Of a stretch of 61,909 nt of DNA, positions 18,905-27,130 are shown piece by piece. The stretch comes from JBAJNN01 sp036881905 (lineage in GTDB: Bacteria; Pseudomonadota; Alphaproteobacteria; Rhizobiales; Im1). A program made the translations under genes and the position numbers. Below the pieces are notes generated by a model. It was not told the DNA's origin and made no database searches. It was given only the letters and a program-made list of their open reading frames with translations. The number at the start of each line of letters is the position of its first letter. The stretch's first letter is position 1. The stretch covers positions 1 through 61,909 of the forward strand of contig JBAJNN010000011.1 of NCBI GenBank assembly GCA_036881905.1, in the 5' to 3' direction.

Positions 18905-19021
18905 GAACCTGGGCAGGCCTTTGTTGAGGCCGGTTCTTTCGCAGGTGTTGCGGACTGCGAGAAACTGCCCAGTCCCGATATGCTTAACGCCGTCCAGCCC
19001 CTTCTTCGACGTTGCGCGAGA

Positions 19022-19225
19022 CTACCCGCCTTGCGCCTCAAGCGCTTCGCGCACGGTGGCAATACCCTCGGCATTACGAGCGCCCAGGATGTTCCAGGAC
19101 GGATGCGTCGGACGCTCGGAGCGCGCTTGGTTGATCATAGCCTCAACTGCGATCATGAGAGGCTCGTCGCTTCTCAGTCCGATCGATTCAAGGATAGCGG
19201 ATATCGGAGCATAAGCGCGATAAAC
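19022..19225 (-). pseudogene. Unidentified gene fragment
   Basis: A frame ending in TAG at 19024-19022 reads ILESIGLRSDEPLMIAVEAM, then INQARSERPTHPSWNILGAR and EGIATVREALEAQGG. It is coherent and protein-like, but its beginning is lost at a frameshift near 19210. It sits just upstream of the hypothetical gene in the same direction, so it was probably part of the same operon. I do not recognise it. Confidence 0.35.
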
Positions 19226-19266
19226 GCAGCATCGGGGTATTGCCTATCATCTCAAGAATGGAATCA

Positions 19267-19410
19267 GGACATCTCCGGAAATCTCGATTCTGGCGCGTTA
19301 CATCGTCGATGGGCTTGTCTGCGATTCTCATTAACGTATTGAGTTAACTCCGCTTCTCGAAACCCCATCTCCTTGTACTGCATCCAGACTTGAGGTTTCC
19401 GGAGATGTCC
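19267..19410 (-). mobile_element. MITE-like element, copy 1 (TSD ATCA)
   Basis: A 144-bp block with near-perfect 27-bp terminal inverted repeats (GGACATCTCCGGAAA at each end, three mismatches over 27). It is flanked by the direct repeat ATCA at 19263-19266 and 19411-19414. Its interior, read on the minus strand, matches copies at 29134-29284 and 49238-49390, including GAGTTAACTCAATACGTTAATGAG. A short frame GFREAELTQYVNENRRQAHRR crosses it. It carries no transposase. Confidence 0.8.
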
Positions 19411-19468
19411 ATCATATAGTTTCGTTTTCTCTTGTGTTGTTTTGGTATTGTCCACTGCTCAACCCTCA

Positions 19469-20428
19469 CTATGTCAGTTTCCGAAAAAAATTGCTCAGCA
19501 CCAACCCATATGTCGATCGGTAGATTAATTCGGCGGTGGCAACGCCCCAGAGGCTCCCCTTCCACGATAGCCAGCATATATGATAAAGGTAGGAAAAGCG
19601 CCCATTGGCATAAGCAGGACACTAATAAGACCCTGGAGAACTGTCCTGCGCCTTATAAAGCTTGGCTTATGACCGCGCCCCAAGTATAAATCGTCAAGAT
19701 CGCCATTGAGACAGCGAAAGGTCCCCCAAAAAACAGACCCCTCCTTGACGCCTTTTCTTCAGCAACTGCTGCTATATGCGAGCTCATGAATATCATGATT
19801 GCCGCGTAAACGACAACAATACAAATTCCGGTCTGGATTACGCGGTTGCCGTCACGGATTGCCTGTTTGGAAGCCGCCAAAGCCTAAAACACCAAAAGCC
19901 AAAAGATACGAAACCATCAGATTGATAGACTGGACGCTCAGGTTGATACGAGTAAACCACCACGCTTTGCCTATGGCGGTAAGATAACCCCGGCTGATGG
20001 CATTGAAATGGTAAAATGAATGCTAGCGTAAGTGGTAGAAGATAATCAACAGCTTGTTCCGCGACTTTTGGTTCCGGCGCTATAAAGCCCTTTAAAAAAG
20101 GGTTAATAACCAACATCAGTACGACTAAGGTCGCAGCAAAGCTCAAGCCAATCGTCAAGCCTGCAAAGAGTGAGGCATCTTGGTTGCTTTCATCGGCTGC
20201 TGCTACAGAAGATTGTACAGAGATCGAGAATCCATTTGCGAAAGAAAACATGAAATAAAATACAAAGCGTGAGATTCCGATAGCCGCTATCACCGACACG
20301 CCCAGCCAACTGGCGATCACGGTATCAGCCCAGCTGGTCAACATAACGGAACTCATACCGATAAATACCGGCAAAGCCCTTCGAACGATCTCGCGCATCT
20401 CGACGACACGGGAAAAAGCCTTCAACAT
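19469..20428 (-). pseudogene. MATE-family efflux pump, broken and shortened
   Basis: The N-terminal half is readable: VRRALPVFIGMSSVMLTSWADTVIASWLGVSVIAAIGISRFVFYFMFSFANGFSISVQSSVAAADESNQ, typical of the first MATE repeat. After LPLTLAFILPFQ it continues in other frames (AISRGYLTAIGKAWWFTRINLSVQSINLMVSYLLAFGVLG, then KQAIRDGNRVIQTGICIVVVYAAIMIF) and ends with WGVATAELIYRSTYGLVLSNFFRKL. MATE pumps are usually about 450 residues. The reconstructed coding length is only about 320, so an internal deletion is likely besides at least two frameshifts. It would have exported drugs or metabolites in exchange for Na+ or H+. Confidence 0.7.
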
Positions 20429-20461
20429 TCAACATGCTCCGATTTGTTTATGCGAATGTGA

Positions 20462-20660
20462 TCAATTATCAATGAGGGCTTCGACCTGTGTGCAGCCTGC
20501 ACAATTGCCGCCGGTTAAGATCATACGAACTGGCGGATTATGAGCATCAACAGCCAAATGTAATTTGGTATTCATACCGCCCCTGGTCCGCTCAAGGCTT
20601 TGGTTCCCCCTTTTGCGCCAACGGCATGAGAATGCGCCTTGAAGCGTTCGGCGTAGATTG
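20462..20660 (-). pseudogene. IS5-family transposase fragment
   Basis: On the minus strand the pieces FKAHSHAVGAKGGTK and, one frame away, LERTRGGMNTKLHLAVDAH, then NPPVRMILTGGNC...TQVEALIDN match the middle of IS5-family DDE transposases (KAH..AAGAKGG, RSRGGL.TKIHA..D..G.P). A TGA follows at 20464-20462. Neither the N-terminal nor the C-terminal catalytic parts are seen. This is a dead remnant between the MATE pseudogene and the second AbgT gene. Confidence 0.7.
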
Positions 20661-20963
20661 CGGGCTTTCTGGCCACGTTCTTGGACAGTCCTTATGCCGG
20701 CGGGTCGGTAATCGAGACGAAACCGCCGAGAACCGAACCCCGGAAAGCGGACTGCGCTCCGGCACGAATGGCCCGCGGTTGATCGGAACCGTCACCCATA
20801 CGCCCGATAAAAACGGTTTCGAGAGCCAAATCGAAGTCAAAACTCAGAAACGGGGGGAACGGGATCGCCCTCCTTTTGCTACCCTGCAACATGCCGCTCT
20901 GCGATCCGGCTCATTGCAAAATAATTCTGGCCGGTCCAACGAAACATCGACGCCCATTTTCTT

Positions 20964-22448
20964 TTAATGCAATCCGATGCCCGGCGCGATTGGGAGTTTA
21001 AGCTCCAGCCACACAACCAGGAACAGTGTCCACGAAAGCAAAAATCCGACAGAAACCGGAAGGGTCATTTTAGCAAGAGTCCCGATACCCGCTTCTTTAC
21101 GATAGCGCTGTAGAAAAGAAAGACATACAGCAAAATAAGGACTCATCGGCGAGATGATATTCGTCGCAGAGTCCGCAATGCGATACACAGCCTGAACAAG
21201 AGCCGGTTCAATATCAATAAGCATCATCATGGGAATGAAAACAGGCGCCATAAGAGACCATTGCGCCGATCCCGATGTGATGAAAATATTCATCACGGTG
21301 GCAAGGCCAATAAAGGAAACCAGCAGCGGAATACCGCCAAAGCCGCTGACGTCAAGCGCATGCGACCCCGCCACCGCGATCAACTCGCCCAGGTGCGTCC
21401 ATTTGAACCAGGCCAGAAACTGCGAGACGCCGAAGAACAGCACCAATACCGGCGCCAGATCCGAAACGGCCGCGACCATCATGGCGATCCCATCGCGGGT
21501 CGTTTTGATTTTACCGACGGTCACTCCAAAGATCCAGCCGATGACCGCAAAGAAGATAACCAACAGAGCGACGATGCTTTTGAGAAACGGCGAGGGTACC
21601 AGGCCGCCATCGGCGTTGCGCAGCGGCGATCCGGAGAACGAAACAATCGCCAGAACGACGACGACGAAAATGAACGTGGCCACGCCAACGCGTCGTAATC
21701 CTTTTTTCTTCATATTGCTTACCGGACTCATATCAAGAACGACGTCGCCATGATAACGCCCCGCCATCGGTTCGACGATCCGCTCGATGATAAACGTGCC
21801 CACGATCGACAAGATGACGGTCGATGCGGCGATGAAGTAATAATTATCAAGCGGCGACACATAAGCATTCGCATCGATCATACGGGCGGCGTCGGTGCTG
21901 ATCCCCGACAGTAGAACGTCCACCGGCGTGATGATCAAGTTCGCGTCATAACCTGCGCCGACCGCCACATACCCGGTGACCACTCCCACAAGTGGATTGC
22001 GGCCCATAGCCTGAAAAATCATGGCCGATAGTGGGATCAGAATAATATAGGCCGCGTCGCTGACTATATTGCCGCATATGCCGACAAGAAAAATCGCCAG
22101 GGTGGCCAGACGGCGTGGGGCTTTGGCCACGCTGACCTGCATGAGAGCGGCGATCAAGCCTGTTTTATCCGCGATGCCGATCGCCAGAATGAGGACAAGA
22201 ATGACGCCAAGTGGTGGAAAGTTCGCGTAATTACGCGTGACGGACGTCAAGGCAAACACAAGCCCGTCACCCGAAACCAGGCTTCTGACGACGACCGCAT
22301 CGCCCGTTTTGGGATTGATCGCGGAAATGCCTAACGATGCCAGCACCCATGACAGGACCGCGACGCCTACGCACAAGACGAGAAAGAGTATGAAAGGATG
22401 AGGTAGCTTATCGCCCACCCGTTCAATCGCTTTTAAGATGCGTTTCAC
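20964..22448 (-). CDS. AbgT-family transporter, second copy
   Basis: A 494-residue membrane protein of the AbgT family, only distantly similar to the one at 7783. Key blocks are NFPPLGVILVLILAIGIADKTGLI, NIVSDAAYIILIPLSAMIF, VTGYVAVGAGYDANLIITPVDVLLSGIS and MNIFITSGSAQWSLMAPVFIPMMM. I choose the GTG at 22448 because VKRILKAIERVGDKLPHPFILF is the usual family N-terminus. The in-frame ATG at 22472 lies within the IS605-like hairpin. It lies 112 bp downstream of an M20 amidohydrolase, matching the E. coli arrangement in which AbgT imports p-aminobenzoyl-glutamate for AbgA/B. The exact substrate is inferred. Confidence 0.9.
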   Translation of the reverse strand: MKRILKAIERVGDKLPHPFILFLVLCVGVAVLSWVLASLGISAINPKTGDAVVVRSLVSGDGLVFALTSVTRNYANFPPLGVILVLILAIGIADKTGLIAALMQVSVAKAPRRLATLAIFLVGICGNIVSDAAYIILIPLSAMIFQAMGRNPLVGVVTGYVAVGAGYDANLIITPVDVLLSGISTDAARMIDANAYVSPLDNYYFIAASTVILSIVGTFIIERIVEPMAGRYHGDVVLDMSPVSNMKKKGLRRVGVATFIFVVVVLAIVSFSGSPLRNADGGLVPSPFLKSIVALLVIFFAVIGWIFGVTVGKIKTTRDGIAMMVAAVSDLAPVLVLFFGVSQFLAWFKWTHLGELIAVAGSHALDVSGFGGIPLLVSFIGLATVMNIFITSGSAQWSLMAPVFIPMMMLIDIEPALVQAVYRIADSATNIISPMSPYFAVCLSFLQRYRKEAGIGTLAKMTLPVSVGFLLSWTLFLVVWLELKLPIAPGIGLH

Positions 22449-22454
22449 TGTAAA

Positions 22455-22498
22455 CCCCGCTGGATACCTCATTCTTCAGGGCGGGGGAAGATGTTAAG
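22455..22498 (+). repeat. IS200/IS605-type end-like hairpin, copy C
   Basis: CCCCGC (22455-22460) pairs with GCGGGG around TGGATACCTCATTCTTCAGG, and the block ends in GAAGATGTTAAG. This is the usual shape of an IS200/IS605 right end. The expected tnpB would lie to the left on the plus strand, but that space is occupied by the minus-strand AbgT gene. It therefore separates the M20 and AbgT genes as a solitary end. Confidence 0.5.
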
Positions 22499-22560
22499 TT
22501 TTGCTTTCCTCTCACCGACAAGGAGCAGATGGGTAAAATGTGCGGCCGCACCGCGGCGAT

Positions 22561-23745
22561 TTACTGCCCACCTCTCAGTCGCCGATTGACGATGGCGACA
22601 AACATTCCGGCGGCGACCGGCAAAATATCGTCATTGTAATCGTAGCGCGGATGGTGAAGATAAGCGCTGTTTTCGCCATTGCCGACAAAGAAGAAGCAGC
22701 CTGGGATTTTCTCCAGATAGAAGGCGAAATCCTCGGCCCCCATTGTCGGCAATCGGCTCACGAATCGCGCGTTTTGCGCGCCGACCGCGTCAATGGCGAC
22801 GCCGATGATGAACTCGGTTTCGGCAGCGTCGTTGACGACAGGGGGAATACGCATGGTCTGTTCTATTTTTACGCCGGCACCGTAAGCGTCACATGTTTGC
22901 ACCGCTATACGATGCACTTCACGGTCAATCACTTCGGCGACGGCAGGAGAACCGTAGCGGGCGTTGATGACCAACTTGGCGTGACTTGGGATAACGTTAT
23001 GGCCGTCGCCGCCGTGAAACTCGGTGACGGTGACGACGCCAGCTTCCAAGGGAGACAAGCGGCGCGAGATCACACTTTGGAGAGATTGAACGACGGAGGC
23101 GCCGATAAAGATCGGATCGATCGCCAGATCGGGACGTGACGCATGTCCGCCCTCGCCGATGATGGTGGCCTCGTAAAGGGAGCTGCCGCTCATGGTCGGT
23201 CCGGCCTTGGCGAAAACGCGCCCAAGCGGATAGCCGGGACGGTTGTGATGGCCGAAAACCGCGTCAACCCCATCGAGCGCGCCATCTTCGATCATGCGCG
23301 CGGCGCCTAGACCGCCTTCTTCAGCGGGCTGGAAAAGAAGCCTAAGACGACCCGAAAGACGATCATGGTCGCTCGCCAGTTTTCCGGCAGCAAGAAGCAG
23401 CGACGCCGTATGGCCGTCATGGCCGCACGCATGCATTTTGCCTGGGGTTTTAGAGGCGTAGGGAAGGCCCGTTTCTTCAGAAATGGGCAATGCGTCCATA
23501 TCGGCGCGCAACGCGATGACAGGCCCCGCTCGCCCAGTGTCGAGCGTCGCCACAACACCGGTTTCGGCAATGCCGATTCTGACGTCATACCCCGTTTTTC
23601 TCAGAAATTCAGCGACGAGGTCAGATGTCGCGTGTTCTTCATATCCGAGTTCCGGATTGCTGTGCAGTCGCCGACGGATGGCGGTTGCTTCAGCTACAGC
23701 CTCGCTCGTAAAAACGGCCAATTTCTCAAGGTTGTTCGACGCCAT
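22561..23745 (-). CDS. M20-family amidohydrolase (AbgA/AbgB or hippurate-hydrolase-like)
   Basis: The 394-residue product belongs to peptidase family M20D: RRRLHSNPELGYEEHAT, ALRADMDALPISEETGLPYAS, MHACGHDGHTASLL (metal Cys/His), LLFQPAEEGGLGAARMI (catalytic Glu pair), GGHASRPDLAIDP and the late TMGAEDFAFYLEKIPG. It hydrolyses an amide bond in an N-acyl or aminobenzoyl amino acid. Placement before an AbgT transporter suggests aminobenzoyl-glutamate or a similar substrate. A strong GGAGAGGGAGG ribosome site precedes the ATG. The gene is intact. Confidence 0.9.
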   Translation of the reverse strand: MASNNLEKLAVFTSEAVAEATAIRRRLHSNPELGYEEHATSDLVAEFLRKTGYDVRIGIAETGVVATLDTGRAGPVIALRADMDALPISEETGLPYASKTPGKMHACGHDGHTASLLLAAGKLASDHDRLSGRLRLLFQPAEEGGLGAARMIEDGALDGVDAVFGHHNRPGYPLGRVFAKAGPTMSGSSLYEATIIGEGGHASRPDLAIDPIFIGASVVQSLQSVISRRLSPLEAGVVTVTEFHGGDGHNVIPSHAKLVINARYGSPAVAEVIDREVHRIAVQTCDAYGAGVKIEQTMRIPPVVNDAAETEFIIGVAIDAVGAQNARFVSRLPTMGAEDFAFYLEKIPGCFFFVGNGENSAYLHHPRYDYNDDILPVAAGMFVAIVNRRLRGGQ

Positions 23746-24088
23746 GCCCTCCCTCTCCTTGCTTCAAAAGTGTCACGCACAGACGCTCGATGCTGGTGAT
23801 TTTGGCCGAACAGGCGCACATGATTTCATCGTACAGGCCCGCCAGTTCGGCATCGCTGGAAATGCTATAGGCGGCGTGGTGCAGCGCCGCGAGCCGATCG
23901 ACGGCGACGGCCTGCTCTTCCAGCAGCTGGGTTGCGCCCGACCACAGAAAAAGCCGCATTCCTTGAGAAGGGCGCGGCTGTCGAGCGCCTACAGACATTC
24001 GGGCGTTCAAACCCGGCCACAGATCTTGCCGTGACGATGTGAACGGTACGCCGTTTACGATCCGTTGTCAACCCCCTTAAATTACGGC
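23746..24088. other. Unassigned stretch upstream of the M20 gene
   Basis: A minus-strand frame (24010 to 23726) ends LAALHHAAYSISSDAELAGLYDEIMCACSAKITSIERLCVTLLKQGEG and overlaps the M20 start. It looks like protein but I do not recognise it, and its first 30 residues are low-quality. It could be the end of a lost gene that once preceded the amidohydrolase. Confidence 0.25.
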
Positions 24089-24790
24089 CTACCATTGCTG
24101 CCATTTCTCCACCTGGTCGGCCCACTTGGGATCGTTTTTGATGCCGAGTTTCGCGCCAGTCAGGACGGCGTCGGGGTCCTGCCTCAGCAGCACCTTGTAT
24201 ACGGTCGAGGTCTGTTTCTTGTTGATCGGAACGGATTTCGGCAGGCCGGGGCATTGTTTGGCCAGGCCGGCGGGGAACGTGGCTTGGACATGGCCGAGAT
24301 CCCATATCTGCCAGCGACCCTCGAAATAGCCATGCTCGGTTAGATGACCGGTCCGGGGGTCCCAGGTGATCGGGGCACAGCCCTTCCGGTGTTTGGGATC
24401 GAACTCGCCGTTCTTAGCGGCGCAAAGCAGGGCCCCCTCCCAGGGATCATCGTAGACCCGCCAGCGGTTGTCCTTAAAAAGAGTGTAGGTCACTGGAGTG
24501 GTCTGGCCGTCTTGAACGTCTTTGGTAAAATAACAGTCGTATACGACACCGTTGGAACTAAACCAGTGAGCATGAGCAGCAATTTTCGGTGTTCCACGCC
24601 AGTATCGTGAATACTTTACTTCGACATGGTTACTCAGCAGCAAGCCGAGGCTGCCGGCAGGGATATTAGTGTGGGGATCGCCCTTCGGGAGTTTCCCCGC
24701 TCCGGCGGCGCAGGCGGCGAGCATGGCGCAGGCCATGATTGCCACTCCTGACCACATACTCTTTGTAGGTGTTGCCTTAATCGTCTTCAT
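24089..24790 (-). CDS. Hypothetical lipoprotein
   Basis: The 233-residue product starts with a lipoprotein signal peptide (MWSGVAIMACAMLAACAAG; lipobox LAAC) after a very good GAAGGAGAAGG ribosome site. The mature part is rich in Trp and Tyr (YSRYWRGTPKIAAHAHWFSSNGVVYDCYFTKD, NRWRVYDDPWEGALLCAA, HLTEHGYFEGRWQIWDLGHVQ) with several Cys, like small beta-sheet proteins of phage or conjugative elements. I know no family. It lies downstream of the Cys/Trp-rich tail-like gene in the same direction, so they may belong to the same mobile element. Intact. Confidence 0.65.
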   Translation of the reverse strand: MKTIKATPTKSMWSGVAIMACAMLAACAAGAGKLPKGDPHTNIPAGSLGLLLSNHVEVKYSRYWRGTPKIAAHAHWFSSNGVVYDCYFTKDVQDGQTTPVTYTLFKDNRWRVYDDPWEGALLCAAKNGEFDPKHRKGCAPITWDPRTGHLTEHGYFEGRWQIWDLGHVQATFPAGLAKQCPGLPKSVPINKKQTSTVYKVLLRQDPDAVLTGAKLGIKNDPKWADQVEKWQQW

Positions 24791-24830
24791 TGTCCTTCTC
24801 CTTCTTGCAAATTTACTTCTCTCCCCACCA

Positions 24831-26296
24831 TCATCCCCGGCTCAATTCCGGGTGAATCCTCTGCCAGGGTTGCTCATCCACGCACTGGCCGATCAGCCAA
24901 CAGGTCGGCTCGAACGCCAGACGGATCATTCTTCCGGGCCAATGCGGGCGCGCCCGTCGTCCCATCACATAAGCGATTTCGGCGGCGCGGTGTCTGGCGA
25001 TGAAACGCCACAGCCGTTCCGAGACTCGGCCGACCGGGTCAGTTCGGATCGAACTGTCGGGGTTGCGCAAATGATGCTCGACGACACGGATGCCCCACGC
25101 ATGATAGCCCCGCACGGTCGCGGGCGACAAGCGGGTCATGGCATGCAGGCAGTCCAGTCGCCAATCGGCGGCCGACAGTAGGCGCCGCTTCATCAGCTCG
25201 GTGCAGATCACCCGCCCGCCGCCGTCTTTACCGCCGCTTTTACTGTCCCCGCCGCTGTCGTGACTTTCGGAGTGACTCTCTCTCCCGTACGAGCTGTCGC
25301 GGCCGGTGGTGTGATCCCCACCGGACCTCGCTATTCTGTGATCCAAAGTTTCGGCCCCGCGCTCCGTTGTGGTGGTGCTGTAGCCGTGCGGTCCTGCCTC
25401 GAGGCTGCTCCCTTGCGCGTCGGCGTAACCATCACCGCTGCTGTCATGCCAGAACTCGCCCCCACGCTCCTCACGCTCATGATCATGCTCGTGGCTTGAG
25501 GAAGACCATCTTTTGTGTTCACAACTTGCTGTGTGCCAGCCGCTTCACGCCCCGTATGTGACTTTTCCGGCCGTGGTGGTTTTCGTTCTCGTGCGATGGC
25601 CGTAACCTGTGCCGGACTGCATTCCGTATTCACTCTCGTGATAATAGCAGGGAAAATAGCCCCGTTGCTCCTCGGTTTCGGTGGTGACGATGGGCGTGTA
25701 TGTGCAGGTATCATACTTGCCGGGCTTGCGTCCCGGCGGGTTCGGTTCTCCGATCCAGCCCTCCCACGGGGTGCATTCTTTTTTGACCGTTATCATGTCC
25801 CAGCGACAATACTGGCTGTGCCCCCTGTTATAGTGACCGGTGACCGTATATCCGGTCGCTTGCGGGCAAGGGAACTGTTTGGTCTCGTAATCTTCATGCG
25901 CCTCGGTATAGTGCGAATATTTGCAGGTGTTCTTGTCCTCACCCCAGTCGCTCCAGGGCCCGTAGGCGACTTTACCGGCCGTGGTGGTTTTGGGTCTTGA
26001 GCGCTTCTCGGTGATCTCGCCTTTGACCGTGTATACCCAACCGCGCTTGCTCTTAGGACAGGGTTTGGTTCTGGTCTCGGTTTCGGTTTCCCGGGTCTCC
26101 GTCGGCGTATAATCGCAGTGATCCTCAAGCGCCGCGTAGTGGGTCCACGGCCCGCGATAGTCGTCCTGGACATAGCGGCTGCGATAGAGCACCTGATGTC
26201 TGATGCCGATCGCGCCTCGGCGGTTTCGACGGCGCGAAAATAGGACTTGCCGATGGCGACGCCGATGACTATGCTTAGTCTGAGGGTTTTATTCAT
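24831..26296 (-). pseudogene. Cys/Trp-rich repeat protein with CTEL-type C-terminal domain, broken
   Basis: Reading the minus strand through frame changes gives one long protein. It opens MNKTLRLSIVIGVAIG and passes into a repeat region with TTTAGKVAYGPWSDWGEDKNTC, FPCPQATGYTVTGHYNRG, CTPWEGWIGEPNPPG and TTTAGKVTYGA. An in-frame TGA stands where Trp is expected (YGA-stop-SGW), at 25545-25547. A Gly/Ser/His linker follows (SESHDSGGDSKSGGKDGGG), and the C-terminal domain CTELMKRRLLSAADW...GYHAWGIRVV...AAEIAYVMG. I have seen this C-terminal domain after glycine linkers in tail- or pilus-tip-like proteins; its function is unknown. A frameshift near 26200 separates the start from the repeats. Confidence 0.5.
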
Positions 26297-26594
26297 AGTT
26301 CATATTATCTTCTATTCTCTGTGGGCGATTTGGACCGCCGTTTTCATAGCGACCGGCTGGGCCGAGGGGGAGGATGCGTGGTTCGGCGCACTGGGCGCCG
26401 GATTTGTCCTGACTTGTGTCACTATGTTGCCCATAACCTTTGTGCTCGGCCTGTTCGCGGGAGTCGTCCTCTCGCTGCGGGGCCCCGCGGAAGAATGTCT
26501 TTATTGGGCGCAAGATATGCGCGATCATCTGCGCAAGCGGTTCGGTCGAGCGCCTGGAGCCAGCCGCTCAACGCCGCGCCGTCCATTGCCATGA
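26271..26594 (+). CDS. Possible small membrane protein
   Basis: The 107-residue frame holds two hydrophobic segments (LRVLFIVHIIFYSLWAIWTAVFIATGW and FVLTCVTMLPITFVLGLFAGVVLSL) and a charged tail (AEECLYWAQDMRDHLRKRFG). No ribosome site is obvious. Its beginning overlaps the start of the minus-strand repeat protein and its end overlaps the tail-chaperone remnant, so it may be spurious. I do not recognise it. Confidence 0.35.
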   Translation: MLSLRVLFIVHIIFYSLWAIWTAVFIATGWAEGEDAWFGALGAGFVLTCVTMLPITFVLGLFAGVVLSLRGPAEECLYWAQDMRDHLRKRFGRAPGASRSTPRRPLP

Positions 26595-26903
26595 ACTCGT
26601 CAAGCCTCCAGCCGGTGTGAGCGGCCAGAGTCAGGACCGCTCGCCTGACGTCCTCGGCGCTGAAGACAAAAACCCTTGTAAGCCTCCTGCAATGCCCGGT
26701 AGTCGGCCAAATCCAGCGCCTCGATGATTGCGGGCGTCACCTCGGCCAGATTGGCGAAACATGCGGATTTCCTTTTCCGCTTCGCCGCTCGCCCCTTTGT
26801 TGGCGGCCAGCATGTCGCGCACCTTCGGGCGGCGCAGCGCGATCTCCTCAATGGTCTGGCCGTCTTGCGCGATCGGATAGTCCAGCTTGATGGTCTGCGT
26901 CAT
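26545..26903 (-). pseudogene. Phage tail assembly chaperone remnant
   Basis: After AAGGAGATGAGGACA the ATG at 26903 gives TIKLDYPIAQDGQTIEEIALRRPKVRDMLAANKG, then AEKEIRMF. It continues in the next frame with ANLAEVTPAIIEALDLADYRALQEAYKGF. This matches tail assembly proteins of Mu/P2-like phages (IALDYPV...MRRPKVRD...EKEIRLFANL...LDLADY..LQE). A third frame (EDVRRAVLTLAAHTGWRLDEFMAMDGAALNGWLQAL) resembles the second chaperone product. Many phages reach that by programmed frameshifting, but here one extra frame change sits in the middle of the first domain, so the gene is broken. Confidence 0.65.
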
Positions 26904-27130
26904 TGTCCTCATCTCCTTGATCTTAAGGGTTAAAGCCCCAGCGCGGCGCCGCGTCGGCAACCGGATTTTGAGCTTCGCGTTTTACTGTCACGGCGTCAGG
27001 AGAGTCTCTATTTACAAGGGCGGGCTGCATTTTGCGCGAGTAGCACAGAACCGGTTTTATGTAAAATTTTCGTCATGAATGGCCGCTAGAATCATTCAGT
27101 GTTCAATCCTCTATTCAAAGGAGTCAAAAG

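Noticed and set aside
18851..19342. Plus-strand frame across the XRE-ImmA upstream region
   Set aside because: The minus strand carries coherent protein-like frames here, and the plus frame runs into the MITE without any motif.
7463..25547. Genetic code change with TGA read as Trp
   Set aside because: Intact genes in and around the island end in TGA (pepT, prpB, mrpA, brnT), Trp is written TGG throughout, and the TGA sites in the PIN and DUF1640-like genes do not fall at expected Trp positions. Pseudogene decay is simpler.
26985..27003. Pho box in front of phoX
   Set aside because: CTGTCACGGCGTCAGG has only one good half-site; the second half does not match, so I do not call it.
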